The notes under the pieces: model-generated | What the model saw: only the letters and a program-made list of their open reading frames with translations | Database searches by the model: none | What the model was told of the DNA's origin: nothing | Program-made: the position numbers and the translations under genes | Part shown: positions 23,401 to 31,415 of the stretch, one piece after another | Numbering within the stretch: position 1 is the stretch's first letter | Layout: each line of letters begins with the position of its first letter | Source of the DNA: Streptomyces tropicalis | Lineage (GTDB): Bacteria; Actinomycetota; Actinomycetes; Streptomycetales; Streptomycetaceae | Direction of reading: 5' to 3' | Assembly (NCBI RefSeq): GCF_029269835.1 | Contig: NZ_JARJBB010000025.1 | Location: 1-59,938 of the forward strand | Length of the DNA stretch: 59,938 nt

Positions 23401-25376
23401 AGGTACGCCAGCACATTGTCCGCGGCCCAGGCGTCCAGGCCCGCGGCCAGCAGCCGCAGCCGGGCGTCCTCCTCGGACAGCGCCCCCACCTCGCGCAGGA
23501 AGGCGCCCACCGCGCGGCCCAGCTCCAGCGGGCGGCCCAGCTGGTCGCCCTTCCAGAACGGCAACCGGCCCGGCACGCCCGGCGCCGGGGACACCAGGAC
23601 CCGGTCGCGGGTGATGTCCTCGATGCGCCAGGAGCTGGTGCCGAGCGTGAACACGTCCCCCACACGGGACTCGTAGACCATCTCCTCGTCGAGCTCGCCG
23701 ACCCGGCCGCCGCCCTTCTTGGGGTCGGACCCGGCCAGGAACACGCCGAAGAGGCCCCGGTCGGGGATGGTGCCCCCGGAGGTGACGGCCAGCCGCTGCG
23801 CCCCGGGCCGGCCGGTGACGGTGCCTGCGACGCGATCCCACACCACGCGCGGGCGCAGCTCCGCGAACGCGTCGGACGGATAGCGGCCGGCGAGCATGTC
23901 GAGGACGGCGGTGAACGCCGACTCCGGCAGCGAGGCGAACGGCGCGGCCCGGCGGACCAGGGCCAGCAGGTCGTCGACCTGCCAGCTGTCCATCGACGTC
24001 ATCGCCACGAGCTGCTGGGCGAGGACGTCCAGCGGATTGGCGGGCACGCGCAGGGACTCGATCGCGCCGGTGCGCATCCGCTCGGTGACCACCGCGGACT
24101 GGACGAGATCGCCGCGGTACTTGGGGAAGACCACCCCGGTGGAGACCGCGCCGACCTGGTGCCCCGCGCGGCCCACGCGCTGCAGGCCGGAGGCGACCGA
24201 GGGCGGCGACTCCACCTGGACGACCAGGTCCACGGCGCCCATGTCGATGCCCAGCTCCAGGCTGGAGGTGGCGACGACGGCCGGGAGGCGGCCCGCCTTC
24301 AGATCCTCCTCGACGAGGGCGCGCTGCTCCTTGGAGACCGAGCCGTGGTGCGCGCGGGCGATCACCGCGGGCGCGCCCTGCGCCGCGCCGGAGCCCCCCA
24401 TCAGCTCCGCCGGGGAGTGGTGCTCGTCCAGGGACTCGCCGGTGGCCCGCTCGTACGCGATCTCGTTGAGCCGGTTGCACAGGCGCTCGGCGAGGCGGCG
24501 GGAGTTGGCGAAGACGATGGTGGACCGGTGCGCCTGGACCAGATCGGCGATCCGCTCCTCCACGTGCGGCCAGATGGAGGGCCGCTCCGCGCCGTCGTCG
24601 CCGTCGGCGGCCGGGGCGCCGCCCAGCTCCCCCATGTCCTCGACCGGCACGACGACCGACAGGTCGAACTCCTTGCCGGACTCCGGCTGGACGATCTCCA
24701 CCTTGCGGCGGGGCGACAGGTAGCGGGCGATCTCGTCGACCGGGCGGACCGTGGCGGACAGGCCGATGCGCCGGGCCGGGCGGGGCAGCAGCTCGTCCAG
24801 CCGCTCCAGGGACAGCGCGAGATGGGCGCCCCGCTTGGTGCCGGCGACCGCGTGCACCTCGTCCAGGATCACCGTGTCGATGCCGGTCAGCGCGTCCCTG
24901 GCGGCCGAGGTCAGCATCAGGAACAGCGACTCGGGGGTGGTGATCAGGATGTCCGGCGGCCGGGTGGACAGGGCGCGGCGCTCGGCGGCCGGAGTGTCGC
25001 CGGAGCGGATGCCGACCCTGACCTCCGGCTCGGGCAGGCCCCGGCGGACGGACTCCTGCCGGATACCGGTGAGGGGGCTGCGCAGGTTCCGCTCGACGTC
25101 GACGGCGAGGGCCTTGAGCGGGGAGACGTACAGCACGCGACAGCGCTTGCGCGAGTCGGCCGGGGGCGGCGCGGAGGTGAGCCGGTCGAGCGCGGCGAGG
25201 AACGCGGCCAGGGTCTTTCCGGAGCCGGTCGGGGCCACCACCAGCACGTCCGAGCCCTCCCCGATGGCCTGCCACGCGCCCGCCTGGGCGGCGGTGGGCG
25301 CGGAGAAGGCCCCCGTGAACCAACCGCGGGTCGCGGGGGAGAAGCCGTCGAGGGCCCGGTGCGCTGAGCTGGACAT
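20448..25376 (-). CDS. lhr: Lhr-type ATP-dependent helicase
   Basis: A 1642-residue superfamily 2 helicase. The N-terminal core has Q-motif-like RGWFTGAFSAPTAAQ, Walker A VVAPTGSGKTLAAF (about 50), DEVH box VILDEVHAVAG (about 170) and motif VI QRVGRAGHQVGA (about 400). A winged-helix/DEAD-associated block follows to about 870, then the long Lhr C-terminal domain to the end. The mycobacterial homologue (about 1500 residues) is a 3'-5' translocase that prefers RNA:DNA hybrids; its genes are induced by DNA damage. This copy is long, with Gly/Pro-rich insertions near residues 1450-1530. It pairs with the downstream nei gene, consistent with a repair role. Confidence 0.93.
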   Translation of the reverse strand: MSSSAHRALDGFSPATRGWFTGAFSAPTAAQAGAWQAIGEGSDVLVVAPTGSGKTLAAFLAALDRLTSAPPPADSRKRCRVLYVSPLKALAVDVERNLRSPLTGIRQESVRRGLPEPEVRVGIRSGDTPAAERRALSTRPPDILITTPESLFLMLTSAARDALTGIDTVILDEVHAVAGTKRGAHLALSLERLDELLPRPARRIGLSATVRPVDEIARYLSPRRKVEIVQPESGKEFDLSVVVPVEDMGELGGAPAADGDDGAERPSIWPHVEERIADLVQAHRSTIVFANSRRLAERLCNRLNEIAYERATGESLDEHHSPAELMGGSGAAQGAPAVIARAHHGSVSKEQRALVEEDLKAGRLPAVVATSSLELGIDMGAVDLVVQVESPPSVASGLQRVGRAGHQVGAVSTGVVFPKYRGDLVQSAVVTERMRTGAIESLRVPANPLDVLAQQLVAMTSMDSWQVDDLLALVRRAAPFASLPESAFTAVLDMLAGRYPSDAFAELRPRVVWDRVAGTVTGRPGAQRLAVTSGGTIPDRGLFGVFLAGSDPKKGGGRVGELDEEMVYESRVGDVFTLGTSSWRIEDITRDRVLVSPAPGVPGRLPFWKGDQLGRPLELGRAVGAFLREVGALSEEDARLRLLAAGLDAWAADNVLAYLREQREACGHVPDDRTIVVERFRDELGDWRVVVHSPFGAQVHAPWALALGARLSERYGMDAQVMHADDGIVLRLPDADLMGLDLLDGEPARAGAEYDSEQAPVGAGDVVFDKGEVDQVVTDQVGGSALFASRFRECAARALLLPRRSPGRRTPLWQQRQRAAQLLEVASEFGSFPIVLEAIRECLQDVFDVPGLVELMGDIESRAVRLVEVTTPEPSPFARSLLFGYVAQFLYEGDSPLAERRAAALSLDSRLLAELLGQAELRELLDAEVLAELERELQWLAEDRRVKDVEGVADVLRLLGPLTEAELAERGAAPPWVKELAAARRAIRVRIAGADHWAAVEDAGRLRDALGTALPVGVPEAFTEPVKDPLGDLLARFARTRGPFTSATAAARFGLGVAVTEGALHRLAANGRVVQGEFHPAGIGQEWCDATVLRRLRRRSLAALRHELEPVPPAALAQFLPRWQHIGKGHGLRGIDGLVRAVEQLQGASVPASALEKLVLPSRVPQYTPAMLDELTAAGEVVWAGAGALPGKDGWVSLYLADAAPLLLPPPHPLEPTALHQSVLDALSGGYGLFFRQIADQVRATTHPEATDPHLADALWDLAWSGRLTNDTLAPMRSLLGSGRTAGSTAHRAKRAVPRGRYGSLTAAARTASRSGPPTVAGRWSLLPGREEDGTVRAHALARALLDRHGVVTRGAVSAEGVEGGFSAVYRILSAFEDSGQARRGYVVEGLGAAQFAMDGAVDRLRAVATAQERGSALPAPEVGGAGPDGFAPFDGALPPFGPWDAEPGPGGGEHAPLRPGEYVSPLDTAAPGAGGPRGGGVPDGAPWMQGDRSRAPGATGHGARGPRGRGADSPAVVLAASDPANAYGAALSWPEPPGGTTHKPGRKAGSLVVLVDGELTLYMERGGKTLLAWPADADGAAADDPRLQTAAEALAGAARSGSLGTITVERINGAAALTSPVGTLLEGAGFIATPRGLRLRA

Positions 25377-25554
25377 GCATCAATCCTGCACCCGGGCACT
25401 GACAGTGCGCGCCGAGCTGCGGCGTCGCGCGCTCCGGGGCGCCGGGCGGCCGGCACGGGGCAGGCGGCGCCCGACCGTCGTCCGCCGCGCCCACGGGTGC
25501 CGGGGACCGCCCCTCGGATACCGGTGGTGCCGCGCCGTGGCGGAAAATCGAGGC

Positions 25555-26550
25555 ATGGCGGGTTCGGGCGAGGAACGGGCACGGCACTGGCAGTACGCGG
25601 AACTGCCCGGTGTCGACCTGCTGCGCGCCCGGTACGTCCGCAAGGAGTTCGCGCGGCACACCCACGAGCACTTCGTGATCGCCGCGATCGCCGAGGGCGT
25701 CGAGGTGTTCCACCACCGCGGGGCCGACCGGTACGCGGGACCGGGGGCGCTCGCCCTGGTCAACCCCGACACACCCCACACCGGCCGGGCCGGCGGGCCC
25801 GAGGGGTGGCGGTACGGGGCCGTGTACCCGGCGCCCGGCCTGGTGGCTGCGATCGCCGCGGAGACGACCCGGCTCCGCGGCACGCCCGGCTTCGTGAGCC
25901 CGGTGCTCGACGACCCGTACGCCGCACGTCTCGTGCACCAGGTGCTGCGGGCCGCCGAGGAGGGCAACGCCCTGGCCGCCGACACACTGCTGCGGGTGGC
26001 CGTGACCCGCCTCCTGCGCCGCAACGGCGGCACGCCCTCCCCGCGGCAGGTGCCGACGGCGGGCGCCCGGACCGCGGCACGCGCGCGTGCCGTGCTGGAG
26101 GAGCGGATGGCCGACCCGCCCTCCCTGGAGGTGCTGGCCGCCGACCTCGGAACCGGCCCGTTCGCCCTGCTGCGCGCCTTCCGGGACGCCTACGGCATGC
26201 CGCCGCACGCCTGGCTGACCGACGCACGGGTGCGCCGGGTCCGGCGGCTGCTCGACGCGGGCACCGCCCCGGCGGAGGCCGCCCTCACCGTCGGATTCGC
26301 CGACCAGTCGCACCTCAGCAGGCACTTCTCCCGGATCGTGGGCGTGCCGCCCGGGGCCTACCAGCGCGAGCGCAAGAACGTACAAGACGCGCGGGCCGGG
26401 CAGCTCCTACCGTCCGAGGCGTGGCAGAACAGACAGCACCAGCAGACACCGGCGCCCCGCCCGGCGCCGCCAAACCCGACGCGGCCGTCGTCCGGGACGC
26501 CCTCGGCGTCGGGGTCGCCGTGGGACTGTCCGGGGTCGCCTTCGGGGTGA
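25555..26550 (+). CDS. AraC family transcriptional regulator
   Basis: A 331-residue regulator. Residues 10-150 form a cupin-like AraC ligand-binding domain (EFARHTHEHFVIAAIAEG, ALALVNPDTPHTG). Residues about 180-272 form the double helix-turn-helix (VLAADLGTGPFALLRAFRDA and GFADQSHLSRHFSRIVGVPP). The family normally ends soon after the PGAYQRER motif, yet here about 60 Pro/Ser-rich residues follow and overlap the start of azlC by about 130 nt. That tail may be non-functional read-through of an unselected frame. The AzlC/AzlD exporter genes directly downstream are its likely targets. It is divergent from lhr. Confidence 0.88.
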   Translation: MAGSGEERARHWQYAELPGVDLLRARYVRKEFARHTHEHFVIAAIAEGVEVFHHRGADRYAGPGALALVNPDTPHTGRAGGPEGWRYGAVYPAPGLVAAIAAETTRLRGTPGFVSPVLDDPYAARLVHQVLRAAEEGNALAADTLLRVAVTRLLRRNGGTPSPRQVPTAGARTAARARAVLEERMADPPSLEVLAADLGTGPFALLRAFRDAYGMPPHAWLTDARVRRVRRLLDAGTAPAEAALTVGFADQSHLSRHFSRIVGVPPGAYQRERKNVQDARAGQLLPSEAWQNRQHQQTPAPRPAPPNPTRPSSGTPSASGSPWDCPGSPSG

Positions 26551-27185
26551 CCGCGGCCGGCAGCGGGCTCGACGTGGTCCAGACGTGCGCGCTCAGCCTG
26601 CTGGTCTTCACCGGCGCGTCGCAGTTCGCGCTCGTCGGGGCGCTGGCGGCCGGCGGAAACCCGCTCACGGCCGCCGCGGGCGCCTTCTTCCTCGGCGTGC
26701 GCAACGCGTTCTACGGGCTGCGCCTGTCCCAGGTGCTGGCCCTCCCGCGCAGGGTGCGGCCGTTCGCCGCCCAGTGGGTCATCGACGAGACCACCGCCGT
26801 GACCCTCGCCCAGCCCGGCCGCCGCAGCGCGCGGATCGGCTTCACCGTCACCGGGCTGACCCTGTACGTGCTGTGGAACCTGACCACCCTGCTCGGCGTG
26901 CTGGGCGCCGGCGCGCTCGGCGACACCGACGCCTGGGGGCTGGACGCGGCCGGTCCGGCCGTGTTCCTCGCACTGCTCGCCCCCATGCTGCGGACCGCCA
27001 CCGAGCGGGCCGTCGCCGGTCTCGCCGTGCTGCTCGGGCTCGGGCTGCTGCCCGTGCTGCCGGCCGGCGTGCCGGTCCTGCTGGCCGCGTTGGCCGCCCC
27101 GGGCGTGCTCTGGCTGGAGGGCCGCCGCCGGGGGGCACCCGACCGCGGACCCGTCGGCGCCGACCCCCGTGGGGAGGACCGGTGA
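26421..27185 (+). CDS. azlC: AzlC family branched-chain amino acid exporter subunit
   Basis: A 254-residue membrane protein of the AzlC/YgaZ family, the large subunit of branched-chain amino acid exporters (BrnF type). Typical segments are GVAFGVTAAGSGL, FTGASQFALVGALAAGG and FFLGVRNAFYGLRLS, with about seven membrane helices from residue 30 onward. The GTG at 26421 lies inside the AraC gene in another frame; no better start is seen before the first helix. Its stop overlaps the azlD start (GTGA). A specific amino acid substrate cannot be told from sequence. Confidence 0.87.
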   Translation: MAEQTAPADTGAPPGAAKPDAAVVRDALGVGVAVGLSGVAFGVTAAGSGLDVVQTCALSLLVFTGASQFALVGALAAGGNPLTAAAGAFFLGVRNAFYGLRLSQVLALPRRVRPFAAQWVIDETTAVTLAQPGRRSARIGFTVTGLTLYVLWNLTTLLGVLGAGALGDTDAWGLDAAGPAVFLALLAPMLRTATERAVAGLAVLLGLGLLPVLPAGVPVLLAALAAPGVLWLEGRRRGAPDRGPVGADPRGEDR

Positions 27186-27490
27186 ACGTCTGGATCGCGA
27201 TCGGCGCGACCACCGCCGGCTGCTACGCCGTCAAGCTGACGGGACTGCTCGTGCCCGCGGGCGTCCTGGACCGCCCGCTGGTGAAGCGGCTCGCCGCGCT
27301 GCTGCCCGTGGCCCTCCTCGCGGCCCTCACCGCCCAGCAGACGTTCGCCGACCGGCACGGGCTCGTGCTGGACGCGCGGGCGGCCGGGCTGGCGGCCGCC
27401 GCCGTGGCGCTGCTGCTGAGGGCACCGTTCCTGGTCGTCGTCGCGGCCGCCGTGGTGGTGACGGCGGGGGTACGGGCCCTGGCCGGCTGA
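27182..27490 (+). CDS. azlD: AzlD family transporter small subunit
   Basis: A 102-residue membrane protein with four hydrophobic helices, matching AzlD/YgaH (BrnE type), the small partner of AzlC. The conserved part includes YAVKLTGLLVPAGVLDRPLVK and LLPVALLAALTAQQTF. The GTG start overlaps the azlC stop by 4 nt, so both subunits are probably made together. Confidence 0.86.
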   Translation: MNVWIAIGATTAGCYAVKLTGLLVPAGVLDRPLVKRLAALLPVALLAALTAQQTFADRHGLVLDARAAGLAAAAVALLLRAPFLVVVAAAVVVTAGVRALAG

Positions 27491-27554
27491 CGGCCAGGGC
27501 CGCCCGGGGGACGCGCCGCCCGGTGCCCCGGCGCGGCACGCAGGCCGTCCCGTC

Positions 27555-28499
27555 TCAGCCGATCGCCCGGCCGTACGCCCTGAGCCTGCGCAGGGCCTCG
27601 ATCGTCACCAGCGGGCGTGCCTCCAGGGCCGGCGCCGGAGCCCAACGGCGCCAGGTGACCGGCCAGCCGCCGTCCGGCTGCTGCCGGCTCGCCAGGAAGT
27701 CCAGCGAGCGGCTCATCTCCGCGTCCGTGAACCACGCGCGCGCGAGGGAGTCCGGTGTCCTCGCATAGTCGTGCGGGAAGTGATGCTCCGCGGGCGCGTA
27801 GCCGGGCGCCACCGGGTGGGCCGCCAGGTTCTCCGGGTCCAGCGCGGCGAGGCGGGCACCGCGGACGAGGCGGCCGAGCCGGTCGGCGGCCGCCTCCGCG
27901 CGGGGCCGGTCCGGCACGGAGTCCAGGAAGGCGACCGCCGCCTCGACCTCGTACGGGTGGGACGTCTCCAGCGACTCGATGCGCCGCCAGCACCAGTCGG
28001 TGGCCCGGAACAGCCACGCGTGCCACACCTCGTTGCGGTGCAGCAGGCCCACCACGGGGCCGGTGGCGAGGAGGTCGCTCGGCGGATCGTCCACGATCGG
28101 CACGAACGGCGCCGCGGGATAGCCCCACTGCCCGGGATGCACCGCGGGAAGGGCGCCGTCCGCGGTGGACACCGACGTCAGATGGCGGCACACCCGTTCC
28201 ACGCGCTGGCCGCCGCAGCGCCCGATGGCGTCCAGGACACGCAGCGCGTGCGCGGTGTGCAGCGGCTGGCTGACGGGGCCGCGCAGATCGGGCTCCAGGG
28301 CGTGGCCGTACCCGCCGTCCTCGTTGCGGTAGGCGTCCAGCGCGCGGTCCACCGGATCGGGACCGCCGTTCAGGAAGTGGTACGCGAACAGGCGCTGCTC
28401 CAGCACGCGCGCGGTGAGCCACACGAAGTGCTCGGCGCGGAAGAGCGGTGACGACGCCGGGGGCGCCGGGGGAACGGGGGAGTGTCCGGTCTCGGGCAT
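27555..28499 (-). CDS. Prenyltransferase/squalene-cyclase-like alpha-barrel protein
   Basis: A 314-residue soluble protein with features of the alpha/alpha6-barrel superfamily of terpene cyclases and prenyltransferases: repeated short helices and Q-x2-D-G-G-W (near residue 277) plus N-E-D-G-G-Y-G near 59. No DxDD or DDxxD catalytic aspartate motif is evident, so cyclase activity is uncertain. The N-terminus is Pro/Ser-rich. The name is a fold-level guess. It lies alone on the minus strand between azlD and the DUF3046 gene. Confidence 0.65.
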   Translation of the reverse strand: MPETGHSPVPPAPPASSPLFRAEHFVWLTARVLEQRLFAYHFLNGGPDPVDRALDAYRNEDGGYGHALEPDLRGPVSQPLHTAHALRVLDAIGRCGGQRVERVCRHLTSVSTADGALPAVHPGQWGYPAAPFVPIVDDPPSDLLATGPVVGLLHRNEVWHAWLFRATDWCWRRIESLETSHPYEVEAAVAFLDSVPDRPRAEAAADRLGRLVRGARLAALDPENLAAHPVAPGYAPAEHHFPHDYARTPDSLARAWFTDAEMSRSLDFLASRQQPDGGWPVTWRRWAPAPALEARPLVTIEALRRLRAYGRAIG

Positions 28500-28578
28500 G
28501 AGTCAGACCGTAGGGCGGAAAGCGGTCCGGCAGGAGGTCCCCGACGGAGCGCACCCCCGCGGGCGGGATACTGGGGTC

Positions 28579-28773
28579 ATGCGGTTGACGGTCTTCTGGC
28601 AGCGGATGGCGGAGCACTTCGGTCCGGGGTACGCCGACACCTTCGCGCGCGATCACGTGATGACGGAGCTCGGGGAACGCACCGTGCACGGGGCGCTGGA
28701 CGCCGGCTGGGACGCGAAGGACGTGTGGCGTGTCGTCTGCCACGTCATGAACGTGCCGCAGGAGAGGCGCTGA
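28579..28773 (+). CDS. DUF3046 domain protein
   Basis: A 64-residue protein matching the actinobacterial DUF3046 family (MRLTVFWQRMAEHFGPGYA, then HVMTELGERTVHGAL and VCHVMNVP). The function is unknown. The family is commonly encoded just upstream of recA in actinobacteria, as here. The ATG at 28579 is in a clean context 80 nt after the divergent cyclase-like gene. Confidence 0.85.
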   Translation: MRLTVFWQRMAEHFGPGYADTFARDHVMTELGERTVHGALDAGWDAKDVWRVVCHVMNVPQERR

Positions 28774-28845
28774 CCGGGCGCGGGGCCGGGGCTGTGGAGC
28801 ACCCGCCCGGCACCGGCTGTCGGCGGCGTGGGCGAGACTTGCCCC

Positions 28846-30186
28846 GTGGCACCCACTGACGACACCGGGCAGCTCGCCCCGCACGCCTCCCCGTCCGGCA
28901 CGACGCCTCCGCCCCGGCCCCCCGCCGAGGGCGCCGCGGGCACCGTCGGGCCGACCGCCCGTATGCCGCGCTGGCTGCCGCGCGCGATGGTGCTGGCCCT
29001 CGCGCTGGTCGCCTCGTTCCAGCTGGGCAGTTGGGCGTTCCACCAGCTGACCGGCCTGCTGATCAACATCCTCATCGCGTTCTTCCTGGCCCTGGCCATA
29101 GAGCCGGCCGTGAGCCGGATGGCCGCCCGCGGCATGCGGCGTGGACTCGCGACGTTCCTGGTCTTCCTCGGCCTGGCGATCGCGGTGGCGGGCTTCGTCA
29201 CCCTGCTCGGGTCGATGCTCGCCGGGCAGATCATCAAGATGGTCGAGGGCTTCCCGGCGTACCTCGACTCCCTCATCCACTGGGTCAACACGACGTTCCG
29301 CACCGAGCTGCGGCGCGTCGACGTCCAGGAGGGACTGCTCCACTCCGACTGGCTGCGCAAGTACGCGCAGACCAGCGCCGCCGGCGTGCTCGACGTGTCC
29401 GCGCACGTCCTCGGCGGCCTCTTCCAGCTGCTGACGGTGGGGCTGTTCTCCTTCTATTTCGCCGCCGACGGGCCGAGGCTGCGCCGCGCCCTGTGCTCCG
29501 TACTGCCGCCCGCCCGGCAGGCCGAGGTGCTGCGTGCGTGGGAGATCGCCGTCGACAAGACCGGCGGCTACCTCTACTCGCGCGGCCTGATGGCCCTGGT
29601 CTCGGGGATCGCCCACTACATCCTGCTGCAGGCCCTCGGCGTGCCCTACGCGCCCGTGCTCGGGGTCTGGGTCGGCCTGGTCTCGCAGTTCATCCCGACC
29701 ATCGGCACCTACCTCGCGGGCGCCCTGCCGATGCTGATCGCCTTCACCGTCGCCCCCTGGTACGCGGTGTGGGTGCTCGTCTTCGTGGTGGTGTACCAGC
29801 AGTTCGAGAACTACATGCTCCAGCCGAAGCTGACCTCGAAGACCGTCGACATCCACCCGGCGGTCGCCTTCGGGTCGGTGATCGCGGGCACTGCGCTGCT
29901 CGGCGCCGTCGGCGCGCTGATCGCCATCCCCGCGGTGGCCACCCTGCAGGCCTTCCTCGGCGCCTACGTGAAGCGGTACGACGTCACGGACGATCCGCGC
30001 GTGCACGGTCACCGCAGACGGGGCACGGCTCCCGGGATGTTCGCCCGCGCGCGGGGGCTGTGGGCGCGGCCCGCGGCGGAGGCTGGACCGGGGGAGCCGC
30101 GGGTCGTGACGCAGGCCGGCCCGCGGGAGGCCGCGGACACGGCGGAGTCCGAGCGGAGCGGCCCCGGCGAGCGGTCGCAGCCGTAG
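28846..30186 (+). CDS. AI-2E family transporter (TqsA/PerM-like)
   Basis: A 446-residue membrane protein of the AI-2E transporter family. About eight hydrophobic helices are visible, with the family hallmarks LINILIAFFLALAIEPAV, TVGLFSFYFAADGPRLR and YQQFENYMLQPKLTSKTVD. Family members are proton-driven or efflux-type permeases with poorly defined substrates; autoinducer-2 transport should not be assumed. The N-terminal 45 residues are Pro/Thr-rich and the C-terminal 60 are polar. The GTG at 28846 was chosen; an upstream in-frame GTG at 28828 is possible. Confidence 0.85.
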   Translation: MAPTDDTGQLAPHASPSGTTPPPRPPAEGAAGTVGPTARMPRWLPRAMVLALALVASFQLGSWAFHQLTGLLINILIAFFLALAIEPAVSRMAARGMRRGLATFLVFLGLAIAVAGFVTLLGSMLAGQIIKMVEGFPAYLDSLIHWVNTTFRTELRRVDVQEGLLHSDWLRKYAQTSAAGVLDVSAHVLGGLFQLLTVGLFSFYFAADGPRLRRALCSVLPPARQAEVLRAWEIAVDKTGGYLYSRGLMALVSGIAHYILLQALGVPYAPVLGVWVGLVSQFIPTIGTYLAGALPMLIAFTVAPWYAVWVLVFVVVYQQFENYMLQPKLTSKTVDIHPAVAFGSVIAGTALLGAVGALIAIPAVATLQAFLGAYVKRYDVTDDPRVHGHRRRGTAPGMFARARGLWARPAAEAGPGEPRVVTQAGPREAADTAESERSGPGERSQP

Positions 30187-30241
30187 CCGGGACCGCGGAA
30201 CCTGTGGGCGGACCGCGGGGCCGGCGGGTGGGACCACGGGC

Positions 30242-31126
30242 TCAGAGGGCGAGGACCGCCCAGCCCCCGGCGCCGAGGACCGCCACGGCGTAGGCGGCGA
30301 CCGCGCCGGTGACCATCCGCTCCCGGTCCCGCTCGTTCCACGAGGTGCGGGACAGCAACAGGGCCAGCGCGGGCAGCACGAGGACGGCGTGCAGACTCAC
30401 CCCGTGCAGGGGCTTGAGGGGCGCCGTCGACGCGTAGGCCGCCTGCTGGTGGCCGGCCCGGCTCAGCACCACACCGCGCGCGATCATCGCCGCGCCCGAG
30501 GCCAGGCCGACGAGCAGGATCGCGAACCCGGCGCGCACCGCACGCGCCATCCCGGCGGGCCCGGCCGGCCGGTGGCGGAAGGACACCACCGCGAACAGGG
30601 TCAGGACCACCACGAGGACGGCGCCGCCGAGCGCGAGCGTCATCGACACCGCCGTGTCGAAGGGGGTCTCCGTGTCGAGGTGCGAGGGCACCCCGCGCCA
30701 GGCCTGCAGGGTGATGCCGGCGACCTCGACGACGCAGTCCGCGGCGAACACGACGAGCAGCGCCGCGCGCAGCCGCTCCCCGACCCGCAGGTAGGACGTC
30801 ACCCAGGTGACGGCGATCAGCGTGAGGCCGAAGGACAGCCCGAACGTCACCGGCTTGCGCCAGGAGACCGGCCCGTCCCAGGGGCCGCCGTCGACGGCGA
30901 ACACCCCGAGGTGCAGCAGACCGGACAGGATCAGGACCAGTCCCGTGCCGTGGCACAGCCGCTCGGCGGGGCGGAGCGGGAGGCGGCGGAGCGCGGCCCG
31001 GCCGACCTGGGCCGAGCCGTACGGGGCCGGGCCGGACGGGGCCGGGCCGGACGGGGCGCCGGTGCGGTCCCGTCCGGCGGACGGCGGGGGCGTGGTGGAT
31101 CCGGTGCGGGGTGTCCTTCGGGTCAT
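30242..31126 (-). CDS. Seven-helix integral membrane protein, function unknown
   Basis: A 294-residue protein with a Pro/Thr/Gly-rich N-terminus of about 45 residues and about seven membrane helices (for example GTGLVLILSGLLHLGVFAV, MTLALGGAVLVVVLTLFAV and AVAAYAVAVLGAGGWAVLAL). Charged segments WRKPVTFGLSFG and HGVSLHAVLVLPALAL recall predicted membrane proteins common in Streptomyces, but I cannot name a family. The gene is divergent from recA and its start lies 290 nt from recA's. The ATG at 31126 was chosen because the upstream in-frame extension crosses the recA promoter region. Confidence 0.75.
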   Translation of the reverse strand: MTRRTPRTGSTTPPPSAGRDRTGAPSGPAPSGPAPYGSAQVGRAALRRLPLRPAERLCHGTGLVLILSGLLHLGVFAVDGGPWDGPVSWRKPVTFGLSFGLTLIAVTWVTSYLRVGERLRAALLVVFAADCVVEVAGITLQAWRGVPSHLDTETPFDTAVSMTLALGGAVLVVVLTLFAVVSFRHRPAGPAGMARAVRAGFAILLVGLASGAAMIARGVVLSRAGHQQAAYASTAPLKPLHGVSLHAVLVLPALALLLSRTSWNERDRERMVTGAVAAYAVAVLGAGGWAVLAL

Positions 31127-31225
31127 GGGCCAAGGCTCCAGGTCCGCCCGGCACCCGTCGTCCTCCGGTCGGAGACATCCGCGGTACGCCCGGAGAAGGC
31201 CGGTGCGTGGAGTCGCGGGGTGCGC

Positions 31226-31255
31226 TTGACACGAAAATCGAACATCCATTCTTAT
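31226..31255 (+). promoter_or_regulatory. LexA-type SOS box within a distal recA promoter
   Basis: TTGACA (31226-31231) and TCTTAT (31250-31255) could form a promoter with an 18-nt spacer. Between and overlapping them, CGAACATCCATTCT (31239-31252) resembles the Gram-positive SOS box CGAAC-N4-GTTCG with two changes in the right half. LexA binding there would cover the promoter. Confidence 0.7.
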
Positions 31256-31317
31256 GGAAGTTCCGGCGAGGCTCGACGGAGGAGGGTTCGCTCCGTTTCG
31301 GGCGGTAAGTGCCCGAG

Positions 31318-31326
31318 TTATCCACA
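31318..31326 (+). promoter_or_regulatory. Perfect DnaA-box-like 9-mer upstream of recA
   Basis: TTATCCACA matches the classic DnaA box exactly. It lies between the SOS-type promoter and the PafBC-type promoter of recA. AT-rich 9-mers are rare in this GC-rich DNA, but a single box need not bind DnaA. Confidence 0.4.
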
Positions 31327-31349
31327 GACCGGGCGGGCGTCGGGGCGCA

Positions 31350-31373
31350 TTGTCAGTGGCAGGCGTTAGCGTC
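31350..31373 (+). promoter_or_regulatory. RecA-NDp/PafBC-type promoter of recA
   Basis: TTGTCAGTGGC, then GGCG and TTAGCGTC, match the LexA-independent DNA-damage promoter (RecA-NDp) recognised through PafBC in mycobacteria and other actinobacteria. The -35-like TTGTCA is at 31350-31355 and the -10-like TAGCGT at 31367-31372. It lies 43 nt before the recA ATG. Confidence 0.85.
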
Positions 31374-31415
31374 TTTGACGTGAAGCGATCGACTCAAGCA
31401 AACCGGGTGGAACCC

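Noticed and set aside
20748..25367. Long plus-strand frames opposite lhr
   Set aside because: They are shadows of the lhr gene, with no ribosome-binding sites or recognisable domains.
31254..31415. In-frame N-terminal extension of recA
   Set aside because: It crosses the PafBC-type promoter and the DnaA-like box, and RecA proteins start at the conserved MAGTDREKAL.
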